Positions 42,426-51,715 of a stretch of 58,340 nucleotides of DNA are shown piece after piece. The position numbers were made by a program, and so were the translations under genes. The notes under the pieces are model-generated. The model had not been told where the DNA came from and did not search any database. It saw only the letters and a list, made by a program, of their open reading frames with translations. Each line of letters opens with the position of its first letter. The first letter of the stretch is position 1. Source of the stretch: CAZGRP01 sp964527995 (GTDB taxonomy: Bacteria; Zhuqueibacterota; Zhuqueibacteria; Oceanimicrobiales; CAZGRP01); assembly GCA_964527995.1 (NCBI GenBank), contig CAZGRP010000027.1, positions 1 to 58,340 of the forward strand, written 5' to 3'.

Positions 42426-45167
42426 TCAGTGCGCCTCCAGCCAGTTCGGACCGACGCCGATGTCCACCTTGATGGGCACGGAGAGCTCGATGGCGCTCTC
42501 CATCTCATGCCGGACCAGCTCGCTGAGGTGCTCCACCTCTTCCTCCGGCGCCTCGAACACCAGCTCGTCATGCACCTGCATGATCATCTTGGAGCGCAGC
42601 CCTTCTTCCTTGAGGCGGCGATGGATCTTGATCATCGCCACCTTGATGAGATCGGCGGCCGTGCCCTGGATGGGGGTGTTGATCGCCGTGCGTTCGGCGA
42701 ACTCGCGGACGCGCCGGTTCGGGCTGTTGATGTCGGGCAGATAGCGGCGGCGGTTGAGCAGCGTGGTCACGTACCCCTTCTGGCGTGCCTCGGTGATGGT
42801 GCGAATGATGAAGTCGTTCACCCCCGGATACTTGATGAAATAGTCGCGGATGAAATCATCGGCCTCTTCGGGGGTGATTTCCAGCCTCGATGCCAGCCCA
42901 TACCGCCCCATGCCGTACATGATGCCGAAGTTGATGGCCTTGGCGCGGCGGCGAAGCTCCGGCGTTACCTCGTCGGCGGGCAGATTGAAAACCAGAGCTG
43001 CCGTGCGCGTGTGCACGTCTTCGTCGTTCTCGAAACTGGCTCGCAGCGTCGGATCGCCCGAAAGGTGAGCCATGATCCGCAGCTCGATCTGCGAGTAGTC
43101 GGCGTCGACGATCACGTACCCGGGCTGGCCCGGCACGAAGGCCCGGCGGATCTGCCGGCCCAGCTCGGTGCGAATGGGGATGTTCTGCAGATTGGGGTCG
43201 CTGGAGGAAAGCCTGCCGGTGGCGGCCACCGCCTGATTGTAGGAGGTGTGCACCCTGCCGGTCTCCGGGTTGACCAGCCGCGGCAGGGCGTCGACGTAGG
43301 TCGACTTCAGTTTGGACAGCTCGCGGTAGTCGAGCAGTTTCCGCGGCAACGGATGCAGTCGGGCCAGCCGCTCTAGCACGTCGGCATCCGTAGAGAACCC
43401 TTTCTTCGTGCGCCGCTGTGGAGGCAGCTTCAAGCGGGTAAAGAGGATGCGAGCGAGTTGCTGCGGCGAGTTCAGATTAAACTCCTCACCGGCCAGCTCG
43501 TAGATGTCGGCCACCAGCTTGCCGAGCTCCGCCTCCAGCTCATGCGACATCTGCTGCAGAAACTGCAGATCGAGTGCCACGCCCGTCATCTCCATCTCCA
43601 TCAGCACCTCGATCAAAGGCAGCTCCACTTGTTCGAACAGCTCCATCAAGCCCCCCTGCTCCAGCCGCGGCCGGAAGAACTGCTGCAGCCGGAAGGTGTA
43701 GTCGGCATCCTCGCAGGCGTATTCCGCCACCCGCTCCACCTCCACCTCGCGCATACTGATCTGGTTCTTGCCACTGCCGATCAGACTCTTGGTACTGATC
43801 TTCTTGTAGTTGAAGTGCTCCAGGCTGAGGGCATCGAGGTTGTGCTGCCGTTGCGACGGATTGAGCAGATACGAGGCAACCATGGTGTCAAACGCCACCG
43901 AGGCGACACGGATACCGTGGCGTGCCAGCACCAGCAGGTCATACTTGACGTTCTGGCCGCACTTTTTCAGAGATGGGTCCTCGAAAAGCGGCCGCAGCAG
44001 ATCTCCGGCGGAAAAGAAGGGAAAGCCGGCGCCTGTCGGGCCTTCCTCGTCGAGCAGAAGCTCAGGTGCGCCGTCGCGGCCGGGCGCCACCTGCACGGGC
44101 ACATAGAATGCCTCGCCCTCGCACACGCTGAACGACAGGCCGACAATCTCGGCCCGCATCGGGTCCTGGCTCGTGGTCTCCAGATCGAAAGTGAACTCGC
44201 CGGCCTCACGCAGCCTGGCCGCCAGTTTCTGCAGATCCTCCGGTCTTCGGACTACGCGGTACTCTCTTTTTTTGCCGGTATGAACCGAAGCCGCCACGCG
44301 GTCCATCAGCGAGTGGAACTCGAGGTCTTTGAAGAGCTCCTGCAACCGCCGGCGATCCCATTCGCCCACCTTCAAGTGATCGAGATCCACATCCACCGGA
44401 ACTTCGGTGTCGATGCGGACCAGTTGCTTCGACAGCAGGGCCTCATCTCGATGCTGCTTCAGCGCCTTGCGGATGTTGGCCCGCCCGATGTCATCGGCGT
44501 GCTCGAGCACCGCCTCCAGCGAGCCGTACTGCCGGATCAGCTCGACTGCCGTCTTTTCACCGACACCGCGGACGCCAGGGATGTTGTCCGAGGTGTCGCC
44601 CATCAAGGCCAGGACATCGATGATGCGCTCCGGTGGCACACCGAACCTCTTCACCACGCCGTCAGGATCGAGGATCTCGACCTCGTCCCCTTGCCGTGAG
44701 ATGCGATACATCAAAATCTTTGGGGTCACCAACTGAGCAAAATCCTTGTCGGCCGTCACCATGTAGCTGGTGAAGCCCTCCTTCTCCGCCCGCCTGGCAA
44801 GGGTGCCGATGACATCGTCGGCCTCGAAGCCGGGCACTTCGAGCACGGGAAGGCGAAACCCTTCGATAACGGCCTTGATCCGCCCCATCTGCTCGGCCAT
44901 CTCATCCGGCATCTTTTGACGCGTCGCTTTGTACTCCTCGAAGGCCTGATGCCGGAACGTCGGTCCCGGGGCGTCGAACACGACCACCATGTACTCCGGA
45001 TGCTCCTCGTCGAAGAGCTTGAGCAGCGTGCGTGTAAACCCGAAGGTGGCGCTGGTGTTTTCTCCCCGGGAGGTCACCAGGGGATTACGGATAAAGGCAA
45101 AATAAGAACGGTACGCCAGCGCCGAACCATCGAGCAAGAAGAGTCGTTTTTCGTCCTTGCCAGGCAT
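42426..45167 (-). CDS. polA: DNA polymerase I
   Basis: A 913-residue repair and Okazaki-fragment polymerase with all three domains. The 5'-3' flap nuclease (about 1-300; VVVFDAPGPTFRHQAFEEYK, GDTSDNIPGVRGVGEKTA) comes first. The 3'-5' proofreading domain (about 310-510) keeps DxE in TFDLETTS. The polymerase domain follows: motif A VIVDADYSQIELRIMAHLSG, motif B RRAKAINFGIMYGMGRYGL and motif C MQVHDELVFEAPEEE. The phenylalanine in INFGIMYG is the usual residue discriminating against dideoxynucleotides. The C terminus is complete right beside the assembly gap. The promoter lies at 45407-45435. Confidence 0.97.
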   Translation of the reverse strand: MPGKDEKRLFLLDGSALAYRSYFAFIRNPLVTSRGENTSATFGFTRTLLKLFDEEHPEYMVVVFDAPGPTFRHQAFEEYKATRQKMPDEMAEQMGRIKAVIEGFRLPVLEVPGFEADDVIGTLARRAEKEGFTSYMVTADKDFAQLVTPKILMYRISRQGDEVEILDPDGVVKRFGVPPERIIDVLALMGDTSDNIPGVRGVGEKTAVELIRQYGSLEAVLEHADDIGRANIRKALKQHRDEALLSKQLVRIDTEVPVDVDLDHLKVGEWDRRRLQELFKDLEFHSLMDRVAASVHTGKKREYRVVRRPEDLQKLAARLREAGEFTFDLETTSQDPMRAEIVGLSFSVCEGEAFYVPVQVAPGRDGAPELLLDEEGPTGAGFPFFSAGDLLRPLFEDPSLKKCGQNVKYDLLVLARHGIRVASVAFDTMVASYLLNPSQRQHNLDALSLEHFNYKKISTKSLIGSGKNQISMREVEVERVAEYACEDADYTFRLQQFFRPRLEQGGLMELFEQVELPLIEVLMEMEMTGVALDLQFLQQMSHELEAELGKLVADIYELAGEEFNLNSPQQLARILFTRLKLPPQRRTKKGFSTDADVLERLARLHPLPRKLLDYRELSKLKSTYVDALPRLVNPETGRVHTSYNQAVAATGRLSSSDPNLQNIPIRTELGRQIRRAFVPGQPGYVIVDADYSQIELRIMAHLSGDPTLRASFENDEDVHTRTAALVFNLPADEVTPELRRRAKAINFGIMYGMGRYGLASRLEITPEEADDFIRDYFIKYPGVNDFIIRTITEARQKGYVTTLLNRRRYLPDINSPNRRVREFAERTAINTPIQGTAADLIKVAMIKIHRRLKEEGLRSKMIMQVHDELVFEAPEEEVEHLSELVRHEMESAIELSVPIKVDIGVGPNWLEAH

Positions 45168-45406
45168 GTGCAGAGATCCTGTTTTTTCTGTTTTCGATGC
45201 GTCGTGTCGGATGTCAGGTATTCGATACCGGGTATCGGGAAATGGGAATTACCCTCATGCTCCTCGCCCTCAGCTCTCGCACGCAATGGCACGACGGAGC
45301 GACCAGAGAGGCACGAGGCGCTGCCACGCAGCAGCGTAGCAGGAATCGGAACCCCCAGGCTCCGAAATCTGCAATCGAAAATCTGCCATCGCGGCCATAC
45401 TTCTTC

Positions 45407-45435
45407 AAGTTAACACAAAACCTTCCGCTTGTCAA
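45407..45435 (-). promoter_or_regulatory. Promoter of polA
   Basis: Minus strand TTGACA (45430-45435), 17 nt, TAACTT (45407-45412). It gives a leader of about 230 nt. Confidence 0.65.
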
Positions 45436-45460
45436 CGGCGAATCTGCGGTGGCTTTTCGA

Positions 45461-45489
45461 TTGATTCTGTGCCTGGAATTTAGTATACT
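45461..45489 (+). promoter_or_regulatory. Promoter of the DUF3467 gene
   Basis: TTGATT (45461-45466), 17 nt, TATACT (45484-45489), about 35 nt before the start codon. Confidence 0.75.
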
Positions 45490-45524
45490 GTACGGACCTG
45501 AATTCAGACGGAGAGAAAGCTCTG

Positions 45525-45872
45525 ATGGACCCTCAATCACCCCCTCAGCAGCAGATCAACATCGAGCTGGGCGAGAAAGAAGCCGAAGGGATCTACTCGA
45601 ATCTGGCCCTCATCAGCCATTCGGCCGCCGAGTTCGTCATCGATTTCACCCGAGTGCTGCCCGGCGTCCCCAAGACGCGGGTGTATGCCCGGGTGATCAT
45701 GACGCCCCAGCACGCCAAGTCGTTCTTGCGGGCTTTGGACGAGAATATTCGCAAGTATGAATCCCAGTTCGGCGAAATCAAGGTACACGGAGACGTACTT
45801 GACCAGCACTCGCAACGCGGCATCGGCTTCAAGCCGGAATCGGTCGACACGAAGCAAGGTAGTCCAAAGTAG
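45525..45872 (+). CDS. DUF3467 domain protein
   Basis: A 115-residue protein whose core, EAEGIYSNLALISHSAAEFV then IDFTRVLPGVPKTRVYARVI and MTPQHAKSFLRALDENIRKY, is the DUF3467 signature. Function unknown; the fold is small alpha/beta and cytoplasmic. GGAG lies ten bases upstream of the ATG. It has a strong private promoter and is followed after 135 nt by the GH57 gene, possibly on the same message. Confidence 0.88.
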   Translation: MDPQSPPQQQINIELGEKEAEGIYSNLALISHSAAEFVIDFTRVLPGVPKTRVYARVIMTPQHAKSFLRALDENIRKYESQFGEIKVHGDVLDQHSQRGIGFKPESVDTKQGSPK

Positions 45873-46007
45873 CGACCCTCCCGAAACGCAGCGCCGCGGA
45901 CGTGGCGGATCTGCCGGGCCACGCACGTCGGGTCGGATCTGCTGCACTTCGCGGGCGCCATGTCGAGAGCGAATCGGCCAAGGGAGGATTTTTATCTGGA
46001 GGATGGA

Positions 46008-47753
46008 ATGGCGACAGAACCGGTTGGCAGTTTCTCATTCGTTCTGCATGCCCACCTGCCGTATGTGATCGCCCACGGCAAGTGGCCCCACGGCATGGAT
46101 TGGCTCAACGAAGCCGCCGCCGAGACCTACATCCCGATCTTGAATGTCCTGCACGAACTCCTGGATGAGGGGGTAGCTCCCAAGTTGACCCTGGGGATTA
46201 CGCCGGTGCTCACGGAGCAGTTTGCCGACGACGACTTCAAGTCGGAGTTCGCCGGCTATCTGGAGATGAAAATCCAGGCTGCCATCGAGGACGAGAAGGG
46301 CTTCAACGCTTACCATGAGCCTCATCTGGCACGCCTGGCCGCCATGTGGCGGCAGCTCTACACGCAGACCAAGATCGATTTCGAGGAAAAATACGATCGA
46401 GACCTGGTGGCCGCGTTTCGCCGGCTGCAAGATCGCGGCATTCTGGAGATCATCACCTGCGGCGCCACCCACGGTTATTTACCACTGCTGTCGCAGGACA
46501 CCAGCGTTCAGGCCCAGGTCAAGATGGCGGTCAAATCGTATCGCCGTCACTACGGCCGCGACCCGCGCGGCATCTGGCTGCCGGAGTGCGCCTACCGGCC
46601 GCGCTACAAATGGGCGCCGCCCGTCGACAGCAGCCTCGGCCGCGAACCCTACCTGCGCAAGGGTGTCGATGAGTTCCTCAGCGAGAACGATCTCAACTAC
46701 TTCATCATCGACTCCCATCTGCTCAAAGGCGGTAAGGCCATCGGTGTCTACATCGACCGCTTCGAAGCGCTGCGCCAACTCTGGGCTCAGTACGAGCGCG
46801 AGTATCTGCCGCGCGAGGAGGACACCGAAAAGTCGCCCTACGAACTCTATCTGGTCACTTCGTCGCCCGAGGCCAAGAGGCCGGTGGCCATCTTCACGCG
46901 CGACCCCAAGACCGGGCTACAGGTCTGGTCGGGTGAGCACGGCTACCCCGGCGATGGCTGGTATCTCGATTTCCATAAGAAGCACTTCCCAGGAGGCCAC
47001 CGCTACTGGCGCGTCACCAGCGCCAAATCCGACCTCGCGGACAAGAAGCTGTACGAACCGGAGAAGGCCGCCGAGCGCATCCCCGAGAACGCCGACCACT
47101 TCGTCTGGCTGGTCAAGACCATCCTCAGCGAACACAGACAGGCCAGCGGCCGCAGCGGCATGGTCACCGCCCCCTACGACGCCGAACTTTTCGGCCACTG
47201 GTGGTTCGAGGGGCCGCGCTTCCTGAAACATGTGCTGGCGAAGATGGCGGCCGATCCGGAAATCCGTCTCACCACCTGCTCCGAGGAGCTCGATCGCCAT
47301 CAGCCGACGCAGGTCATCAGCCTGCCCGAAGGGTCGTGGGGGGAAGGAGGCTACCATTTCGTCTGGTTGAATGACCACACCGCCTGGACCTGGAGGCATA
47401 TCTACGAAGACGAGGTCCGCATGCAGCGCCTGGCGCGCGAGCACGGCGACAATGGCGACCCAAACATCCAGCGGCTCCTGAAACAGGCGGCGCGCGAGCT
47501 GCTGCTGGTGCAGGCCTCGGACTGGCAATTCCTCATCAGCACCTGGGCGGCGCGCGACTACGCCGAGATGCGCTTCGAGCGCCACCATGAAGACTTCTTG
47601 CGGCTGGCGGATTTCGTCGAGCAGTATGCCAGGGAGGGTACCTTGAGCGACGGCCAGTGGCGATTCCTCGAAGACGTGCAGCGCCGCGACGACCTTTTCC
47701 CCGACATCGAAATCGGTTGGTTCAAAGAGGTCGAGTTTCCAGTGGCCGAGTGA
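46008..47753 (+). CDS. Glycoside hydrolase family 57 (1,4-alpha-glucan branching enzyme type)
   Basis: A 581-residue enzyme of glycogen metabolism. SFVLHAHLPYVIAHGKWPHG opens the barrel. GIWLPECAYRPRYKWAPP carries the catalytic glutamate. MVTAPYDAELFGHWWFEGP contains the catalytic aspartate. A C-terminal helical domain (AARELLLVQASDWQFLISTW) is the mark of GH57 branching enzymes. The start at 46008 follows GGAGG by five bases; an in-frame ATG at 45960 lacks a site. The protein would act in the cytoplasm on glycogen-like glucans. No other glycogen gene is adjacent. Confidence 0.92.
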   Translation: MATEPVGSFSFVLHAHLPYVIAHGKWPHGMDWLNEAAAETYIPILNVLHELLDEGVAPKLTLGITPVLTEQFADDDFKSEFAGYLEMKIQAAIEDEKGFNAYHEPHLARLAAMWRQLYTQTKIDFEEKYDRDLVAAFRRLQDRGILEIITCGATHGYLPLLSQDTSVQAQVKMAVKSYRRHYGRDPRGIWLPECAYRPRYKWAPPVDSSLGREPYLRKGVDEFLSENDLNYFIIDSHLLKGGKAIGVYIDRFEALRQLWAQYEREYLPREEDTEKSPYELYLVTSSPEAKRPVAIFTRDPKTGLQVWSGEHGYPGDGWYLDFHKKHFPGGHRYWRVTSAKSDLADKKLYEPEKAAERIPENADHFVWLVKTILSEHRQASGRSGMVTAPYDAELFGHWWFEGPRFLKHVLAKMAADPEIRLTTCSEELDRHQPTQVISLPEGSWGEGGYHFVWLNDHTAWTWRHIYEDEVRMQRLAREHGDNGDPNIQRLLKQAARELLLVQASDWQFLISTWAARDYAEMRFERHHEDFLRLADFVEQYAREGTLSDGQWRFLEDVQRRDDLFPDIEIGWFKEVEFPVAE

Positions 47754-47859
47754 CGCGACGGTTCGCGCCACCTGCGGAGCCAGCCCGGCGATTTGGGATT
47801 GCGGATATCTGGCACCTGATCCGAGACATCTGGTATCCGACGCCCACTCCGCTGCAGAC

Positions 47860-48414
47860 TCAGTAGTTCGGCGGGCTGATCACGACCAGGAGCTCGGCCT
47901 TTTCTTCGGCGATGTTCGTGATGACGTGGCGCAGCTCGCCGCGGAAATGAAGGCTATCGCCCTCCTCGAGAATGTACGGGCTACCGTTAAGCATCACCTG
48001 GATGCGTCCCTTGATCACAAAGATCAGCTCTTCGCCCGGGTGCTGGTAGCCGCCTTCGATGTTTGAGGCTCCCGGGGGCGGGTGAGCCAGAATCACCTTC
48101 AATTTGGAGCCGCTGATGCCCGTGGTCAGCGACTCCAGGTAGACCTGGTTCTTGCGATCGATGACCTCGCGGCGCTCATCTTTGCGGACGACCGCCACCT
48201 TCTTTGTCCTGTCCTGCTCGAAGAAAATGCTGGTCTCGGCATCAAGAGCACGGATGATCTTCATGAGAGTCGGGACCGTGGGTGCAGTGAGGTTTCGCTC
48301 GATCTCGGAAATCTGTGTCGCAGAGACTCCAGAGCGGCGCGAAAGCTCCCGAAGGCTGAATCTCCTTTCCTCGCGCAGTCGCTTGACCCTGGCGCCGATG
48401 TCAAATTCGGTCAT
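47860..48414 (-). CDS. XRE-family transcriptional regulator with cupin domain
   Basis: A 184-residue regulator. A helix-turn-helix (about residues 6-60; RVKRLREERRFSLRELSRRS, then GVSATQISEIERNLTAPTVP) is joined to a C-terminal cupin sensor (about 110-180; YQHPGEELIFVIKGRIQVML, YILEEGDSLHFRGELRHVI). Such regulators sense small ligands and often control a neighbouring operon. Two start codons are adjacent (48417 and 48414); the second is better spaced after GGAGG. It is convergent with the GH57 gene and divergent from the first kinase, so either could be a target. Confidence 0.88.
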   Translation of the reverse strand: MTEFDIGARVKRLREERRFSLRELSRRSGVSATQISEIERNLTAPTVPTLMKIIRALDAETSIFFEQDRTKKVAVVRKDERREVIDRKNQVYLESLTTGISGSKLKVILAHPPPGASNIEGGYQHPGEELIFVIKGRIQVMLNGSPYILEEGDSLHFRGELRHVITNIAEEKAELLVVISPPNY

Positions 48415-48588
48415 CATTCCTCCCGTTGCTGTAGAATCGCTGATGGATTGGGCTTCCGGCCTCATTGAAAAACCGCCAGGCGATGCGCCCACTGAAATGC
48501 GGCAAAAATCCGATTGATTTGTCAGACGCTTGCCGCGCACCGCGGGTTCCGTGACGGGAGGGGCGCGCCTCAACCGACCTGACTTCAT

Positions 48589-48605
48589 CCGGCACTTCGT
48601 GCCGG
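48589..48605. repeat. Short perfect palindrome between the XRE and kinase genes
   Basis: CCGGCAC-TTC-GTGCCGG in the divergent region. No T tract follows it. It is a possible operator for the XRE regulator. Confidence 0.35.
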
Positions 48606-48697
48606 CCAGGAAAACGTACTCCTAACAATGGCACAGAAATCCGGATGCGATCCCCGCCAAGGCGCCGATCCGCCAGTTCGCTTCACTATTTTCCGCT

Positions 48698-48726
48698 TGC
48701 ATCCGCCCGCTGGTAGAATTATCTTA
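48698..48726 (+). promoter_or_regulatory. Promoter of the first hybrid kinase
   Basis: TTGCAT (48698-48703), 17 nt, TATCTT (48721-48726), about 150 nt before the start codon. Confidence 0.5.
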
Positions 48727-48877
48727 ATGCCAAGTCCTTGAGACACCACGGCTTTGACAAGTTCATTGTTCCCCCTCCGGTCTGCAGGGAGACCCGCGCT
48801 GACGCTTCCCGCAACTCGATGAGCATGGACAGCCTGTGGCGCGCGCCTACCGCTGCTAGCCACAGGAGGTCGATCCG

Positions 48878-51478
48878 ATGCTCGTGATCTGGATCCTGTT
48901 CCTGTCCACCCTTCTGCAAGTGATCGCCGCATTCCTGGCTTTCCGGCTGATCTCCGCCACCGGCCGGCGAACAGCCTGGACGCTCATCGCTACGGCGATC
49001 TCGTTGATGGCGGTGCGCCGTGGTGTCACCCTGGTCGAGTGGCTTGCCGGGAATCTGTCACAACCTCCACCGCTGCCGGCCGAATTGGTGGCGCTGGCGA
49101 TCTCGGTCCTCATGGTGGTCGGAATCGCAGCCGTGGCTCCCCTTGTCGCTGCCGGGCGGCGCTCACAAGAAGAGAGCCGCGAGCGCGAACAGCGGTACCG
49201 AGCGTTGTTTGAACAGTCGCGTGACGCCATCTACATCACGACGGTCGATGGCCGATTCCTCGACTTCAACCAGGCGGCTCTGGACTTGTTCGGCTACGAT
49301 CGCCACGAGTTCATCGGCCAGGACGTCAGCAAGCTCTACGTCAACCCTGCCGACCGTGAACGATTCCAACAGGAGATAGAACGCCATGGATCCCTGACCG
49401 ACTACGAGGTGAGATTACGCCGAAAGGACGGAACGGAGATCGACTGCCTGCTGAGCTCCAGCATCCGTCGCGACGCGCGCGGGACAATTTTGGGTTACCA
49501 GGGAATCATACGCGATATTACCGAGCGCAAGAAGGCGGAGGAAGCCAGGATGCGTGCCGAGCAGCGCTACCGGCAACTCTTCGAAGAAGCACCTGTGATG
49601 TACGTCATCACCCGCGAGCAGGGCGGTGTTCCCATCATCACAGACTGCAACAAGCTGTTTCTAGACACTCTCGGATACACCCGCGCAGAAGTGCTGGAGC
49701 GACCGCTGGCCGACTTCTACACCCCGGAGTCGCGGGACAAACTGTTGCACGGCGGCTATGACCAGGCCTTGAAGGGAAAGTTTATCGCCCAGGAGCGCGG
49801 GCTGGTGACCAAGGAAGGCCACGTGGTCGATACGCTTCTTCGAGCCACCCCCGAGTTTGACGCCGACGGCCGGGTTTTCGGTACCAGGGCCATGTACGTC
49901 GATATCACCGAACGCAAGCGGGCCGAAAAGGCACTTCGGGAAAGCGAAGAGCGCTTCCGGACCGTGACCGAGGGTGCCCTTGCCGGAGTCTACATCATTC
50001 AAGACGGCAAGTTTCGCTATGTCAACCCTGCCCTGGCCGAAATCTTCGGCTACACGCCGGCGGAAATCATCGACAAGCTGGGCCCTGCGGAGCTGACCCA
50101 TCCGGAAGACCGGAGCATGGTTTCGGAATACGTTCGCCGCCGCCTCGAAGGCAAGGTCACGGCAATGCACTACGGCTTCCGCGGGCTCCGCAAGGACGGC
50201 ACTATGATTCACTGCGAAGTGCTGGGCAGTCGCGCCGAATACATGGGGCGTCCTGCCATCATTGGAACTCTGTTGGATATTACGGCACGAAAGCAGGCCG
50301 AGGAGGCGTTGCGCCGGAGCGAAGAGCAGCTCCGCCAGGCTCAGAAGATGGAGGCGATCGGTAGACTGGCAGGCGGTGTGGCGCACGATTTCAACAATCT
50401 CCTCACAGCCGTGATGGGGTACAGCGAGTTCCTGCTCAACGAATTCCCTTGGGACGACCAGAGGCGGCGTTATCTTCAGGAGATCTACAACACTGCAGAA
50501 CGGGCGGCATCCCTGACCCGCCAGCTCCTGGCTTTCAGCCGCAAGCAGGTGCTCCAGCCCAGGGTCGTAAACATGAATGCCATCCTTGCCAGCGTCGAGA
50601 AAATGCTGCGCCGGCTCATCGGCGAAGACATCGATCTCGTGACCGTCCAGGAGCCACAGCTCGGCGCCGTAAAGGTAGACCCGAGTCAGATCGAGCAGGT
50701 CATCCTCAACCTTGCCATCAACGCTCGCGACGCCATGCCCCATGGCGGCAAGCTCACCCTCGAGACCAGCAACGTTCACCTGGATGAAGACTACGCCCGC
50801 CGCCATGCCGGTGTCCGGCCCGGGCGTTATGTCATGCTCGCGGTGAGCGACACAGGAAGCGGCATGGATGCCGAAACCCGCTCACGCATTTTCGAGCCTT
50901 TCTTCACAACGAAACGGCACGGCAAGGGCACGGGCCTCGGCCTGGCCACCGTCTACGGCATCGTCAAGCAAAGCGGCGGCCACATCTGGGTCTACAGTGA
51001 GCCCGGGCGCGGCACGACCTTCAAAATCTATTTCCCGCGGGTCGAAGAAAAAGCTGAATCCGTCGATGCGGGAGCGGGGGTGGCGCAGACACTCCAGGGC
51101 ACGGAGACGATCTTGCTGGTCGAAGACGAGGAGGTCGTCCGCGACGTCGCATCTCGGATCCTTGACCACTATGGCTACACGGTGCTGGAGGCGCGCTCCG
51201 GCGCCCAGGCGCTGCGCATCTGTGAGGAGCATAAGGGCCCCATCCACCTGCTTGTCACCGATGTCGTGATGCCTCAGATGAGCGGCCGCCAGCTCGCGGA
51301 ACAGCTCGCGGAATTGCGCCCGCAGATCAAAGTCCTCTACGTATCGGGCTACACCGACAACGCCATCGTCCATCACGGTGTTCTGGAGGAAGGCACCGCA
51401 TTTCTCGGAAAACCGTTCACGCCGGAGGCCCTGGCACGGAAGGTGCGCGAGGTGCTCGACGCCGAAAAGATGGCATGA
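48878..51478 (+). CDS. Hybrid sensor histidine kinase with three PAS domains and receiver
   Basis: An 866-residue inner-membrane sensor. It starts with an N-terminal module of about three helices (residues 2-92; WILFLSTLLQVIAAFLAFRL). PAS domains lie near 105-225, 230-350 and 355-470. In the HisKA domain His503 in GGVAHDFNNLL is the phosphorylation site. The HATPase has NLAINARDAMPHGGKL and GKGTGLGLATVYGIVKQSGG. In the C-terminal receiver Asp795 in LLVTDVVMP is the acceptor. The start follows GGAGG by eight bases. No separate response regulator or output gene is next to it, so phosphate probably flows to a distant partner. Confidence 0.93.
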   Translation: MLVIWILFLSTLLQVIAAFLAFRLISATGRRTAWTLIATAISLMAVRRGVTLVEWLAGNLSQPPPLPAELVALAISVLMVVGIAAVAPLVAAGRRSQEESREREQRYRALFEQSRDAIYITTVDGRFLDFNQAALDLFGYDRHEFIGQDVSKLYVNPADRERFQQEIERHGSLTDYEVRLRRKDGTEIDCLLSSSIRRDARGTILGYQGIIRDITERKKAEEARMRAEQRYRQLFEEAPVMYVITREQGGVPIITDCNKLFLDTLGYTRAEVLERPLADFYTPESRDKLLHGGYDQALKGKFIAQERGLVTKEGHVVDTLLRATPEFDADGRVFGTRAMYVDITERKRAEKALRESEERFRTVTEGALAGVYIIQDGKFRYVNPALAEIFGYTPAEIIDKLGPAELTHPEDRSMVSEYVRRRLEGKVTAMHYGFRGLRKDGTMIHCEVLGSRAEYMGRPAIIGTLLDITARKQAEEALRRSEEQLRQAQKMEAIGRLAGGVAHDFNNLLTAVMGYSEFLLNEFPWDDQRRRYLQEIYNTAERAASLTRQLLAFSRKQVLQPRVVNMNAILASVEKMLRRLIGEDIDLVTVQEPQLGAVKVDPSQIEQVILNLAINARDAMPHGGKLTLETSNVHLDEDYARRHAGVRPGRYVMLAVSDTGSGMDAETRSRIFEPFFTTKRHGKGTGLGLATVYGIVKQSGGHIWVYSEPGRGTTFKIYFPRVEEKAESVDAGAGVAQTLQGTETILLVEDEEVVRDVASRILDHYGYTVLEARSGAQALRICEEHKGPIHLLVTDVVMPQMSGRQLAEQLAELRPQIKVLYVSGYTDNAIVHHGVLEEGTAFLGKPFTPEALARKVREVLDAEKMA

Positions 51479-51531
51479 GATGCGACCGGGCTTCCGGGCC
51501 GATCGCGGCGGGCAGATGGCGAATTCTTCAC

Positions 51532-51560
51532 TTGCATTCCAGGCCGTAGTCTGTTATTTT
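51532..51560 (+). promoter_or_regulatory. Promoter of the second hybrid kinase
   Basis: TTGCAT (51532-51537), 17 nt, TATTTT (51555-51560), in the 237-nt gap between the two kinase genes. Confidence 0.5.
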
Positions 51561-51715
51561 TATGTCGCGCTACGGGTGTACTCCCTCGCAGCCGGACGCT
51601 TGCCAGTGAGTCTCACCTTCTGTGGTATCTCCACTTTCGCAAGATGCGATTTTCATTGCCGAAGAATCAGCGCCGGGGGTCTTGAAGACTTTTTCGAATG
51701 AGGGATCATCAGGCA

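Larger units (their letters stand above)
45168..45524. other. Divergent polA/DUF3467 intergenic region
   Basis: It holds both promoters plus fragments of common dispersed repeats: the CGATACC-G-GGTATCG palindrome near 45224 and AATCTGCAATCGAAAATCTG near 45366. No gene. Confidence 0.5.
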